NCBI RefSeq assembly: GCF_002210425.1
Contig: NZ_MWQK01000003.1
Location: 186,001-250,000 of the forward strand
Origin: Fibrobacter sp. UWB2
Lineage (GTDB): Bacteria; Fibrobacterota; Fibrobacteria; Fibrobacterales; Fibrobacteraceae
Direction: 5' to 3'
Length of the DNA: 64,000 nucleotides
This document shows positions 50,716 to 59,393 of the stretch, piece after piece (position 1 is the stretch's first letter; every line of letters starts with the position of its first letter). The notes below the pieces were generated by a model, which was given only the letters and a program-made list of their open reading frames with translations, ran no database searches and had not been told where the DNA came from. The translations under genes were made by a program, and so were the position numbers.

Positions 50716-51633
50716 CTAGAATATATCCACGTTGAGCTTGAGACCGTCTTTTTTGACACCACTGAGCAACGTGTCGAAGTCTTTTTTCAGGACATCAAAA
50801 TCCTTATTCAGCTTGGAAGACCCATCGAGGAACATCCTTGCCGAGCCTTCGCTTTCGTCAAACTTGGTGACAATGGCGAGCGCCTCGTTCTTAGAAACTT
50901 CAACACGGTCCAACAGTGCACGCACGCGGTCCATAGCTTCGTTTGCCTTTGTCGCAGTTTCGCCACCGCGATCCGAAAGTTCCTGCAACGAGCGTTCAAG
51001 ATTTTCACCTGCCGCCTGGTAACCGTCGAGAAGCTCATCCACCATGGATTTCCACTTGCGGATATCGGCATTGGTCACGCGCAAAAGCTTCTTGACCTTC
51101 TTGCCGACACGGTCCAAGCGCTTGCCCGTCTCGCCCACTGTTATCGAATCACAAAAATCGGTGATGGTCTGCTTGATATCGCCAATGTCCTTGAAAACTT
51201 CGGCAAGATTCTTCGAAATTCCGGAAGTACCTTCATCGTAAAGACCGCTTACGGTATCGCCATCTGCCACAAGTTTGCTCGAATTGCCGGTAATGATGCT
51301 CATTTCGCGTTCGCCCATGAGGCCCGCCGTCACAAGTCGGAATTCAGAGTTCACAGGAATCTTTGCTTCGGCAAGTACGCGTGCAGAGACATAGACCGCT
51401 TCGTCCGTAAGCTTCACATCGACAATCTCGCCCATCGCAATGCCACGGACGCGCACAAGGTTCCCTGGAGAAAGCGTACCGATAGTCTCGTATTTTACGA
51501 CAAACGTATAGCGCTTGTGGTACGGGCTAGACGGATGGTAATAATAAATCGCCAGCCCACACGAGACCACGATAATGAGAAAAATAAGACTTGCTACAAA
51601 ATTTTTTTTGATTTTAAACAGCAAACTATTCAT
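50716..51633 (-). CDS. MCE-domain (MlaD-like) lipid-transport protein
   Basis: A 305-residue protein anchored by one N-terminal helix (about residues 14-30), with an MCE domain in the periplasm (about 40-120: YETIGTLSPGNLVRVRGIAMGEIVDV) and a long helical C terminus. MCE proteins form hexameric rings that carry phospholipids between membranes; no MlaE or MlaF partner is adjacent. Its start overlaps the end of hprK by 8 bases. Confidence 0.9.
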   Translation of the reverse strand: MNSLLFKIKKNFVASLIFLIIVVSCGLAIYYYHPSSPYHKRYTFVVKYETIGTLSPGNLVRVRGIAMGEIVDVKLTDEAVYVSARVLAEAKIPVNSEFRLVTAGLMGEREMSIITGNSSKLVADGDTVSGLYDEGTSGISKNLAEVFKDIGDIKQTITDFCDSITVGETGKRLDRVGKKVKKLLRVTNADIRKWKSMVDELLDGYQAAGENLERSLQELSDRGGETATKANEAMDRVRALLDRVEVSKNEALAIVTKFDESEGSARMFLDGSSKLNKDFDVLKKDFDTLLSGVKKDGLKLNVDIF

Positions 51634-52654
51634 AGAAAGACCAGTTCTGCGGATTAAAATCTAGCAAATCATCGGTGAATTCGCCCTTCGCCTTCGCCTT
51701 AATCTTTTGCAATAACGACTCGTTGAAATCCTTTGCCACGTTCTGGCCGCTCATTTTCATGAGGGCATTCATCGCAATGACTTCGGAAATCACAGTCATG
51801 TTCTTGCCGGGCGCCACAGGGAGCACCACCTTCGGGATGTTCACGCCCATGACGTTTTCTTCCATCTCATTTAAGCCAGTGCGTTCGTACGAGACGTCTT
51901 GACGCCACTGCTGGAGCTCGACAATCATTTCAATTTTCTTGACTTTGCGAATCGCGTGGATACCGAACATCGAACGGATGTCCAAGATGCCCACACCGCG
52001 AATTTCCATGTGATGGCGGATCAACGGATCTGGACGGCCAATAATCGACTTGCCCACATGGCTGATGTGAACAACATCGTCTGCCACCATGCGGTGCCCA
52101 CTTTCGACAAGGTCGAGCACGCATTCGGACTTACCGACGTTACTGTCGCCCACGTAGAGCATGCCCACGCCATAAACGTCCACGAGGCTTCCGTGAATAA
52201 TGGCATGCGGCGCAAAGAACTCGTCGAGAATTCTCTGGCCCATCTTGAAAAATTCAAAAGTATGGAGCGTCGTCGAGAACAGCGGGATGTGCAAACGGTT
52301 GCACATATTCCTAAGTTCATCGTGCGGGGTCTGTGCATGCGTCACGACCCACATCGGGGCACGGAACACAGACAAGTTCTCGAAAATTTTCGCACGCGCT
52401 TCAGGGCCGACCGACTCGAGGTAATTCCATTCCGTGTGTCCAATGACCTGAATCTGCTGCGAACTATAAACTTTAGTATAACCCGCCATGGCAAGGCCAG
52501 GGCGGTGAATTCCGCTTTCTTCGATGCAGGATTCCATATCCTCATCGGGGCAATGTTGCACCATCTGCAAATCTTTGCCGTAGCGGATAAAAAAGTCCCG
52601 CACCGGGAAGCGTTCCCGATGCAGGATCTTGATGTCATTTAATCTATCAGCCAT
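51626..52654 (-). CDS. hprK: HPr kinase/phosphorylase
   Basis: A bifunctional enzyme that phosphorylates and dephosphorylates HPr or an HPr-like protein on serine. The 342 residues have an N-terminal domain (1-140) and a C-terminal kinase domain: P-loop GDSNVGKSE (Asn where Gly is usual), VADDVVHI, and the HprK signature MEIRGVGILDI. No HPr or other PTS gene is visible in this window. It overlaps the hpf gene by one base and the MCE gene by eight, so all are translated together. Confidence 0.92.
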   Translation of the reverse strand: MADRLNDIKILHRERFPVRDFFIRYGKDLQMVQHCPDEDMESCIEESGIHRPGLAMAGYTKVYSSQQIQVIGHTEWNYLESVGPEARAKIFENLSVFRAPMWVVTHAQTPHDELRNMCNRLHIPLFSTTLHTFEFFKMGQRILDEFFAPHAIIHGSLVDVYGVGMLYVGDSNVGKSECVLDLVESGHRMVADDVVHISHVGKSIIGRPDPLIRHHMEIRGVGILDIRSMFGIHAIRKVKKIEMIVELQQWRQDVSYERTGLNEMEENVMGVNIPKVVLPVAPGKNMTVISEVIAMNALMKMSGQNVAKDFNESLLQKIKAKAKGEFTDDLLDFNPQNWSFYE

Positions 52655-52971
52655 TAGGTGAGTTCAGAAACCGGCTGAGATCTGTGATCGTTCTGCTTGT
52701 CGTTGGCCTTCTTGAGCTGGACCTTGATACGTTCAAGCGTGACATCGACAGCCTTGCCCATGTTTTCTTCGTCGGCAGAAGCGACAATGACGGAACCTGT
52801 GATGTTGACAGAAATTTCGCAATGACGCTGGTGTTCAACTTCGTGGTCGAGAATTACAGAGGCGCTAGTGATATTCGGGTAAAATTTGGCCAACTTATCC
52901 ATTTCTTCCTGAATACGGTCCTGAAGACCTGCCGATGCGTTAAAATGACGAGCAGAAAACTGAATATCCAT
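52654..52971 (-). CDS. hpf: Ribosome hibernation-promoting factor (short form)
   Basis: A 105-residue protein of the HPF/YfiA family that binds the 30S decoding centre and stores inactive ribosomes. The beta-alpha fold starts MDIQFSARHFNASAGLQDRIQEEM, and ISVNITGSVIVAS and MGKAVDVTLERIKVQLKK are the conserved parts. Lacking the C-terminal dimer domain, it is a short HPF. It lies between rpoN and hprK, as in many Gram-negatives. Confidence 0.92.
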   Translation of the reverse strand: MDIQFSARHFNASAGLQDRIQEEMDKLAKFYPNITSASVILDHEVEHQRHCEISVNITGSVIVASADEENMGKAVDVTLERIKVQLKKANDKQNDHRSQPVSELT

Positions 52972-53155
52972 GATAAACCTCCGTATGTTAATGTTACGAT
53001 TTATTTACGTTTAAAAACACTTTGGAACTACCGTTCCGCAATTAAAGTATATACATCTTTTTTTTTCAAAAGTCCACAACTAAATTGGATTTTGCAAAAA
53101 AATTCGTTCCATCTTGGAATATTTGCTATAGCGAATTGCCGAAATTTCGCTTTTT

Positions 53156-54790
53156 TTAGCGTTTTCTTTGGTTCTTGGGCAAAATCTTGAGCTCTTTTTC
53201 GCGGTATTTGGCGACTGTACGGCGTGCCACCTTGATTCCCTGCTTCAAAAGCTCGTCGCTGATGTCCTGATCGGAGAGCGGAGAGGACTTGTCTTCTTCG
53301 TCAATGAGCGTCTTGATGGCATCGATAATCTGCGCAGAACCGACTTCTTCGGCATCCGGAGCTGTGCCCTGCTTCACACCCGATGTAAAGAATTGTTTAA
53401 GTTCGTAGATGCCGTAAGGCGTTTCCACGTACTTTTTGTCGGTCGCACGCTGCACCGTGCTCACAGCTAAATGAACATCGTCGGCCACATCCTGGAGGAT
53501 CATCGGCTTGAGGAATGCGGGGCCGTTTTCGAAGAATCCGCGCTGGCGTTTGACAATCGAGCGCATCACAAGCTCAATCGTCGAGAAGCGGTTATCGACC
53601 GCCTTGATGAGGTCCGTTGCCTTCGCTAGCTGCGCCTTCACATATTCCTTGTCCTGCTTCGATGCAGACGGGTCCGTAAGAATCGCCTTGTACGTCTGGT
53701 TGATGCGGAGCGACTTCTGCATCTTGGTCTTAAAGCAGACGACTTCGTAATTGCCCTTCTTTTCGACGACTTTCAAATCCGCATTGATAATGTGCGAATA
53801 CGAATGCGAAAGCTGGAAGCCCGGATGCGGACGCAAACGCGAGAGGCTTGCGACAGCCGTCTTGACTTCGTCGGCGGAAACGTTCAACGCCTTTGCAATT
53901 TTTGCATAGCGGAGCTGCAAGAGGTTCTCGTATTCTTCTTCGAGAATGCGGATGGCAAGGCTCGGGAAATTTGGAATCGCGTACGCCTGGATGAGGAAGC
54001 ATTCACGCTGGTCGCGGGCACCAATGCCGCTCGGCTTGAAGGACTGCAAAACGTGAACGGCTTCGCGCACCGGGAGGCTTGCGTCTTCGAGCTTGAGTTC
54101 CCCGCGGAGCATGCGTTCAATCTCGTCGATGTACTTGTCGTCCGACTGGACAACCATCGCTTCGGATTCATTGTCGCGGTTTGCATCGCAAAGGAATCCA
54201 TCGTCATTAATGGAGTTGATGAGGTACTGGACCAGCTTGCGAAAATGTTCTTCAGTCACGCCGTTTTCTTGCAACTGTTCCTGCAATTCACGGGTGCCGT
54301 TCCAAAGTCGGAGCTGGTCTTCGAGCTGTTCCTGCAAGCTCTTGCCCACGTCCTTGATCGGGCGGTCCCAATCTTCGTCCGGGTCCTTCCCGCCAGAATT
54401 CAAATCGTTAAAGGGAGCGTCATCGTACGATGTGCCATCGCCCAAATAGCTATCCCAGTTCACATCCGAAGATTCCCCATCGAGGTAACTGCTATCGACA
54501 TCGGCGGTATCGTCCAAAGAACCGCGAGCCTTGTCCTCGATATCATCGGGAATTTCATCGGAATCGTTTGCTCTCGGGTCGAGTTCTTCGGGGTCCTTGT
54601 CGACGGGAACTTCCTGATCGTCAAAGTCGCCATCGTCCACTTCCAAAAGCGGGTTGACTTCGACTTCTTCCTTGATGGCGGTTTCCAGTTCCTGCGAAGT
54701 TTTCTGAAGCATCTTCACAGACTGGAGAAGCGCAGGAGATAGAGTCTGCTCCTGCGTCTGTCCGATATTTGCCTGCATTCCAAGATTCAT
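53156..54790 (-). CDS. rpoN: RNA polymerase sigma-54 factor
   Basis: A 544-residue sigma-54. Region I is Gln/Leu-rich (QTQEQTLSPALLQSVKMLQKTSQELETAI), region II is a long acidic stretch (about 55-150), the core-binding and helix-turn-helix parts fill region III, and the RpoN box ARRTVAKYRE that contacts the -24 element is near the C terminus. It directs genes with GG-N10-GC promoters, such as the hsp20 gene at 2013. It follows lptB by 8 bases and is part of the lpt cluster. Confidence 0.95.
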   Translation of the reverse strand: MNLGMQANIGQTQEQTLSPALLQSVKMLQKTSQELETAIKEEVEVNPLLEVDDGDFDDQEVPVDKDPEELDPRANDSDEIPDDIEDKARGSLDDTADVDSSYLDGESSDVNWDSYLGDGTSYDDAPFNDLNSGGKDPDEDWDRPIKDVGKSLQEQLEDQLRLWNGTRELQEQLQENGVTEEHFRKLVQYLINSINDDGFLCDANRDNESEAMVVQSDDKYIDEIERMLRGELKLEDASLPVREAVHVLQSFKPSGIGARDQRECFLIQAYAIPNFPSLAIRILEEEYENLLQLRYAKIAKALNVSADEVKTAVASLSRLRPHPGFQLSHSYSHIINADLKVVEKKGNYEVVCFKTKMQKSLRINQTYKAILTDPSASKQDKEYVKAQLAKATDLIKAVDNRFSTIELVMRSIVKRQRGFFENGPAFLKPMILQDVADDVHLAVSTVQRATDKKYVETPYGIYELKQFFTSGVKQGTAPDAEEVGSAQIIDAIKTLIDEEDKSSPLSDQDISDELLKQGIKVARRTVAKYREKELKILPKNQRKR

Positions 54791-54798
54791 AAAAACTC

Positions 54799-55536
54799 CT
54801 AATCCAAGCGGAAAGAATCACCGAGATAAATGCGACGTGCTTCTGGGTCTTCGGCCAAGTGTTGCGAAGAACCTTCCGTGAGCACCTGGCTCTTGTACAT
54901 AATGTAGGCGCGGTCCGTAATCGAAAGCGTTTCGCGAACGTTGTGGTCCGTAATGAGCACGCCCATGCCGCGGTCCTTGAGTTCCGAAATAATGGACTGG
55001 ATGTCGGCAACGGCAATCGGGTCAATGCCTGCAAACGGTTCGTCGAGCAAGAGGAACGACGGATCGCTTGCCAGCGCTCGTGCAATTTCCAAGCGGCGGC
55101 GTTCGCCACCGGAGCAACTCATGGATTTCGTCTTGCGGATGTGCGTAATCTTGAATTCTTCGAGGAGCTGTTCCAACTTCTTTTTGCGCTCGGCACGCTT
55201 CATGTCTTGCGTTTCGAGGATCGCCATGATGTTGTCTTCAACGGAGAGCTTACGGAAGATGGAAGCTTCTTGCGGGAGGTAACCCACACCGAGACGGGCG
55301 CGCTTGTACATCGGCTTGTCCGTCATCTCGATATCGTCCAAAAAGATGTGACCTGCATCCGGGCGGACCATGCCCACAATCATGTAGAACGTGGTCGTCT
55401 TGCCGGCACCGTTCGGGCCGAGGAGCCCGACAATTTCGCCCTGCGAAACTTGAATGGAGACATCACTCACCACCTGGCGGTGGCCATAAATCTTGCGCAG
55501 CTTGTCGGTGCGTATCGTGCTAACCAAATTTTTCAC
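54799..55536 (-). CDS. lptB: LPS export ABC transporter ATPase
   Basis: A 245-residue ATPase that powers extraction of lipopolysaccharide from the inner membrane. Walker A is GPNGAGKTT, the signature CSGGERRR (LSGGE form with Cys first), Walker B FLLLDEPFAGID. The LptB-specific GVGYLPQEASIFRKL is present. It overlaps the LptA-like gene by 4 bases. LptF and LptG are not in this window. Confidence 0.96.
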   Translation of the reverse strand: MKNLVSTIRTDKLRKIYGHRQVVSDVSIQVSQGEIVGLLGPNGAGKTTTFYMIVGMVRPDAGHIFLDDIEMTDKPMYKRARLGVGYLPQEASIFRKLSVEDNIMAILETQDMKRAERKKKLEQLLEEFKITHIRKTKSMSCSGGERRRLEIARALASDPSFLLLDEPFAGIDPIAVADIQSIISELKDRGMGVLITDHNVRETLSITDRAYIMYKSQVLTEGSSQHLAEDPEARRIYLGDSFRLD

Positions 55537-56876
55537 TGTGCGTCCTCCGTTTTCGCAGTTTCGTCCGTCGACTTTGCCTTGTTTTTACGGCGGCCAAAAA
55601 TGTTTCTCATTTTACGGTCTTTAAAAACTTTATCAACTTTTGCCGAATCGGCTGCAGTCAAATTCTTTTTCACGCTCGGATCTTTTGCGGCAAGCGAATC
55701 AAGCCTTGCGAGCGAATCCTTCTTGGCATTTTCCGCAATGCGGTTCGCCTTTTCCAAGTCGATAAATCGCCCACTTGCGTTTGTCTTTCTGCCCATGAGC
55801 TTGAGCGACTTCACCGCGTTCTTTTGAGCATCGAACAAGATGTGAATCGTGTCGCCCGTCGCTTCGTTCTTGCCAGAGACCGTCCTATCCTTTTTCACAT
55901 AGAAGTAGGTGCTCTGAGCTTTGCCCGAAACAATCGCGCGGTCCATGCGGCCCTTTTTAAAATACAAATCGAGACGGTCGCCGTCCATCAAATTGCGGTA
56001 TTCTTTTAAATCCGTTTCGTAGAAAAATCCCTTGGCGTTCACGTTCACGTAAAGGCGTTCAATTTTTCCTTTTTTGAATTCGCAGTAAAGCGTATCGCCG
56101 AAGGCTTCGGTCACGTTGCCGGGATTGCCTCGTTTCGGGGCTTCGTTCTGGATGCCGTGTGCGTTGCGGATCACGAGTGCGGACTTGAGCATCTTGCCCG
56201 TCTCGTCGAGCACGAGGAATATGGAGTCGCCCGTGAGGTGGTAATTTTTCATATCGCAAGTCGGGTGGCCCTTCAGGCTGAGCCAATTATCTTTGCGATT
56301 AAAGTAACCCGTATCGCAAGTGACCACGAGATCTTTCTGCGTGAGCTTCACATCTTGATAGGCTTGCGCAAAACTGTTCTTCTTGTCGAAAATGAGGGAG
56401 CGCGAAGAAATCGTTACGGTATCAATCGTACCATTTTTCTGCTTTTCGTACTGATAAAGTCTCGGCGACATCGGAATTGTCACGATGTCTTCTTTGCGGT
56501 CGTACTTGAGGTACTGACCGGTCATGAGGTAGTTGCCTGCGGAATCGCCTGCGCTCACTTCGCCAGAGGCAATCGCAATTTCGCTCTTTCTTTGGTAAGA
56601 GCCGTTCCTTGCGCGCACAAATCCAGACGGATGCGTGAAGAGGAACCCGCCGCCACATTCAACTGTTTCGGTGTTACGGTTCCAGGAGGCGCGCTGCGTC
56701 TTGAACGCAACACTATCGTGAACAAAGTGGACATTGCCGGTCAAGAGGAGAGTTCCGCGCTTGCGGGACACGTCGAGGTTGTCGGCGTGGTACATGATGA
56801 GCGGCGAGGACTGCGCAAATGCGAAATTAGCCGCAAAAATCAATGCGACGATGGAAAGGAGTGCGCGGAAATTCAT
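55533..56876 (-). CDS. lptA: LptA/OstA-like LPS-transport protein, extended form
   Basis: A periplasmic beta-jellyroll protein that carries lipopolysaccharide across the periplasm. The signal peptide ends FAFAQ. Repeated OstA strands extend over about residues 28-370, so it is more than twice the length of E. coli LptA (about 185) and may span the periplasm with fewer copies. The final 70 residues are Lys/Ala-rich and charged (KNKAKSTDETAKTEDAQ). It overlaps lptB and lptC by 4 and 1 bases. Confidence 0.88.
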   Translation of the reverse strand: MNFRALLSIVALIFAANFAFAQSSPLIMYHADNLDVSRKRGTLLLTGNVHFVHDSVAFKTQRASWNRNTETVECGGGFLFTHPSGFVRARNGSYQRKSEIAIASGEVSAGDSAGNYLMTGQYLKYDRKEDIVTIPMSPRLYQYEKQKNGTIDTVTISSRSLIFDKKNSFAQAYQDVKLTQKDLVVTCDTGYFNRKDNWLSLKGHPTCDMKNYHLTGDSIFLVLDETGKMLKSALVIRNAHGIQNEAPKRGNPGNVTEAFGDTLYCEFKKGKIERLYVNVNAKGFFYETDLKEYRNLMDGDRLDLYFKKGRMDRAIVSGKAQSTYFYVKKDRTVSGKNEATGDTIHILFDAQKNAVKSLKLMGRKTNASGRFIDLEKANRIAENAKKDSLARLDSLAAKDPSVKKNLTAADSAKVDKVFKDRKMRNIFGRRKNKAKSTDETAKTEDAQ

Positions 56877-57685
56877 TACGGCATCCCTGCCTTTGGCCTA
56901 AACGGGAGACCGCGCGGCGGAGCCTTCCTGGACGGTGACGAGGCAGGCTTTGCAGCCTGCGATGACGAGGACGGCGGATTGCTTAAACGTTCCGCCTCAG
57001 CCTGTCGTTTGTCTTCATCCTTCATGCGCTTTGCCGCATCCTGGAAAATACCCGTCACGTTCGAAAGGATTTTCCAGTTGTCGAACTGCGCATCGCTTTC
57101 AAAACCGACACCTTGCAACACGTCGCCGTCTTCGGAGACAACGCGCACATAGCTTGCGGTTCTGACCAAATTATCCTTCTTATTCCAAAGGAGCGAATCG
57201 GCACGGACCGAGGCGCCCTTCGGAGTCAGCGCATAAACGTGGCCGTAAGCGTAAACGTACGTGAACGTCATGTCGAGACTGCCGGAGTCCGCACGCAAGA
57301 ACGCCACGCGCTCGCCGATGGAATCGTAAATGTCCACGAACACCGGACGCACCGTCACGATTTCCTTGTCGGCCCAGCGTTCCAGATAAGCGGTTTTCAA
57401 TCGCCAGTTGAGCACGCCCTTGTCGTAGCTGTCGAGAAGAGTCGTATCGGTAAAGAGCATCTGCGGGCGCTCGACACGAATCCAAGGCTTGGGTTCTTCG
57501 ATTTCTTCGCAACCGAGCAAAAATGGAGCAAGAATGGCACATGCGAAAACGCCCCACAAGCGAGATGCCTTGCGAGACACATTACGAGATGCACGGGATG
57601 CACAACAAGACGCCGCCGGGCGAGATGTCGGCGCAAACGCATTTTGGACATTCTGAATATTCTGCAAAAATTGTGCCACAAACAC
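56876..57685 (-). CDS. lptC: LptC-like LPS-transport protein
   Basis: A 269-residue protein with a beta-jellyroll LptC domain (about 75-215: LLDSYDKGVLNWRLKTAYLERW, VDIYDSIGERVAFLRADSG). The N terminus is odd: about 43 residues rich in Ala/Ser/Arg/Cys precede the hydrophobic segment LWGVFACAILAPFLLGC, which looks like a lipoprotein signal. The start at GTG 57685 may therefore be wrong, and a TTG at about codon 43 would give a normal LptC lipoprotein. A TATATT box lies 8 bases before GTG 57685, however, as in the leaderless genes. The C terminus is Pro/Ser-rich. Confidence 0.82.
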   Translation of the reverse strand: MFVAQFLQNIQNVQNAFAPTSRPAASCCASRASRNVSRKASRLWGVFACAILAPFLLGCEEIEEPKPWIRVERPQMLFTDTTLLDSYDKGVLNWRLKTAYLERWADKEIVTVRPVFVDIYDSIGERVAFLRADSGSLDMTFTYVYAYGHVYALTPKGASVRADSLLWNKKDNLVRTASYVRVVSEDGDVLQGVGFESDAQFDNWKILSNVTGIFQDAAKRMKDEDKRQAEAERLSNPPSSSSQAAKPASSPSRKAPPRGLPFRPKAGMP

Positions 57686-57707
57686 AAATTACAAATATAA
57701 AAGCACG

Positions 57708-57857
57708 TTATTTAGGGTTTTCTCGGAAATTTGAGGGAATTTGGGCGATTTTCCTCGTGACAAGCTCCATTTCAGCAGGACTCAATCCGAGATATTCGTC
57801 AACATCCCCTACTTTCCACCCTTTCTTTTCCAACTTTCGTTTCTTTAATTTGTCCAT
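57708..57857 (-). pseudogene. Truncated XRE-type antitoxin gene
   Basis: This 49-residue frame, starting at ATG 57857 with GAGGAAG upstream, reads KLEKKGWKVGDVDEYLGLSP and matches the start of XRE antitoxins that accompany RelE/HigB toxins. Such antitoxins have about 90-100 residues; here the helix-turn-helix stops after MELV and the tail differs. No toxin partner is adjacent on this strand. Confidence 0.55.
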
Positions 57858-57881
57858 AAGCTAAAATCTTCCTCATTTCAG

Positions 57882-58013
57882 TCATTTTTTCTTCTTTCGT
57901 TCCACATCCAACAGAATTTCCGACTGAAGAAATTCTGCGTATTCCTTTTCAAAAGCCATCTTCTGTTTCAGGTCAGACATAACCCTTTCAAAAGTTGATT
58001 TCATCTTTTTCAT
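57882..58013 (-). CDS. Small charged protein upstream of the truncated antitoxin
   Basis: A 43-residue frame with GAGGAG 12 bases before ATG 58013. It is helical and very charged (KKMKSTFERVMSDLKQK, EKEYAEFLQSEILLDVERKKKK). It ends 24 bases before the truncated antitoxin, in the same direction. No family is recognised; it may be another antitoxin piece. Confidence 0.4.
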   Translation of the reverse strand: MKKMKSTFERVMSDLKQKMAFEKEYAEFLQSEILLDVERKKKK

Positions 58014-58170
58014 GACAGACGCACTCCTCATACTAAAAGTATCATCCCTTTAATGTGGAGTCAAGGGAGCGATTTTCAAGAGATAACCAAAATATTCATT
58101 ACAGCTAATATCAAAAGTATTGATTTGTAATGACATTTATAGTATATTTAATAAAAAAAAGGAGTCGAAC

Positions 58171-58434
58171 ATGGCGACATTGCAATTAAGAGTAGATGAT
58201 GAATTGAAGAAAAAGTCAGACGACTTGTTCCAATCGCTTGGTTTGGACACATCCACCGCTATTCGCATTTTTTTGACATTCGCTATCGAAAAGAACGGCA
58301 TTCCATTCGATGTCCGCCACGCCCCTGAAGATTTATCTCTTGAAAAGGCGATTAGTGATACGCGGAAGCAAGAGAATCTACACGGTCCCTATTCATCTGC
58401 GCAAGAAGCAGTAGCCTCCATGCTGGAGGATTAA
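58171..58434 (+). CDS. RelB/DinJ-family antitoxin
   Basis: An 87-residue antitoxin: the N-terminal ribbon-helix-helix (MATLQLRVDDELKKKSDDLFQSLGLDTSTAIRIFL) binds its own promoter, and the C-terminal part wraps the toxin. AAAGGAG precedes ATG 58171. The toxin gene starts 3 bases after its stop. A promoter with TATATT or TATTTA boxes lies at about 58141-58150. Confidence 0.92.
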   Translation: MATLQLRVDDELKKKSDDLFQSLGLDTSTAIRIFLTFAIEKNGIPFDVRHAPEDLSLEKAISDTRKQENLHGPYSSAQEAVASMLED

Positions 58435-58436
58435 GT

Positions 58437-58715
58437 TTGTACCAAATCAAATATACCAACAGAATGAAGCACGACGTCAAGACCATGCAAAAACGAGGCA
58501 AAGATTTAAACAAGCTCGTTTCTGTTCTTGACAAACTATCAAAAAACATTCCTCTCCCTCCCAAGTGTCATGACCACCAACTTGTCGGCAGTTTGAAAGA
58601 CTTTAGAGAATGCCACATTGAACCCGATTGGCTTTTGATGTACCAAATAATCAACGACGAACTAATCCTTTCCGCTACCGCAACAGGAACACACGCTGAT
58701 TTATTCGGGAAATAA
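58437..58715 (+). CDS. YafQ-family mRNA-cleaving toxin
   Basis: A 92-residue RelE-fold endoribonuclease that cuts mRNA on the ribosome. The YafQ catalytic set is complete: HQLVG (His47), ECHIEPDW (His60, Asp64, Trp65) and THADLF (His86). The start is TTG 58437, 2 bases after the antitoxin stop, so translation is coupled. The system appears functional. A terminator follows at 58729-58755. Confidence 0.92.
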   Translation: MYQIKYTNRMKHDVKTMQKRGKDLNKLVSVLDKLSKNIPLPPKCHDHQLVGSLKDFRECHIEPDWLLMYQIINDELILSATATGTHADLFGK

Positions 58716-58728
58716 CACAATAAAGAAA

Positions 58729-58755
58729 AAAGGACTGCTCGGGGGCAGTCCTTTT
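58729..58755 (+). terminator. Rho-independent terminator of the toxin-antitoxin pair
   Basis: AAAGGACTGC (58729-58738) pairs with GCAGTCCTTT (58745-58754), followed by a T. Confidence 0.85.
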
Positions 58756-58767
58756 GAAATGTTACTG

Positions 58768-58894
58768 GATCCTTCACTTCGTTCAGGATGACGAGTGAAA
58801 GCGGCGTCAGGATGACGCTATAAAAAAGGCGACCCCAGCACAGTGGCCGGGGTGACATTGTAAAGGTGATCCCGCAACAAGTGCGGGAATGACA
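58768..58894. repeat. Cluster of three dispersed palindromes and a partial one
   Basis: GGATCCTTCACTTC-GTTCAGGATGACG is followed by a partial copy (GTCAGGATGACG), GCGACCCCAGC-GGCCGGGGTGACA, and GGTGATCCCGCA-TGCGGGAATGACA. The cluster separates the toxin gene from the convergent iorB. Confidence 0.8.
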
Positions 58895-58901
58895 ACGCTA
58901 A

Positions 58902-59375
58902 TTAGCCTTCTCGGCCGAGCATGAATGCCTTCTTGTTGCCTTCGTGGAACTTTTCGGCAAAGAGCTTGTTCAAAGCGACCATCCACTGATCGACGGTGAA
59001 GTCGAAGTGCTTGGAGAGCTTGCCGAGCATGGCGACGTTCAAAGCCTTCACGTTTTCGAGCTTCGAAACATCGATGTCCGCCGGCGTGAGGAGCACGCCG
59101 CCCTGCTTCATGTAGGCTTCGTTCACGACAACCTGCGTCTCGTCAAAGACGACGAGGTAGTCGGCTTCGCCGCACGGGATCATCGGGGACTGCACTTCTT
59201 CATCTTTTGCAAAACGCACGTCAGAAGCAATGGAACCGCCGCGCTGGCTCATGCCATGGACTTCGGCTTTCTTCACGTCGTAACCTTGTTCGAAAACAAG
59301 TTCGGCCATCACGTCACTAGCCTTGATAACACCTGTGCCACCGAGGCCTGCAAATTTAACGTTCATTACGCTCAT
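58902..59375 (-). CDS. iorB: Indolepyruvate oxidoreductase, gamma-domain (beta) subunit
   Basis: A 157-residue cytosolic subunit that supplies the gamma domain of the 2-oxoacid oxidoreductase, helping convert arylpyruvates to aryl-acyl-CoA. GLGGTGVIKASDVMAE and EVHGMSQRGGSIASDVRF are the family signatures. It is a little shorter than most IorB proteins (about 190). It follows iorA by 18 bases. Confidence 0.92.
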   Translation of the reverse strand: MSVMNVKFAGLGGTGVIKASDVMAELVFEQGYDVKKAEVHGMSQRGGSIASDVRFAKDEEVQSPMIPCGEADYLVVFDETQVVVNEAYMKQGGVLLTPADIDVSKLENVKALNVAMLGKLSKHFDFTVDQWMVALNKLFAEKFHEGNKKAFMLGREG

Positions 59376-59393
59376 AATTATTCAACCTCTCTA

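Noticed and set aside
53780-54150. Second helix-turn-helix regulator on the plus strand (53792-54742 frame)
   Set aside because: It is the reverse of rpoN, which has all sigma-54 landmarks.
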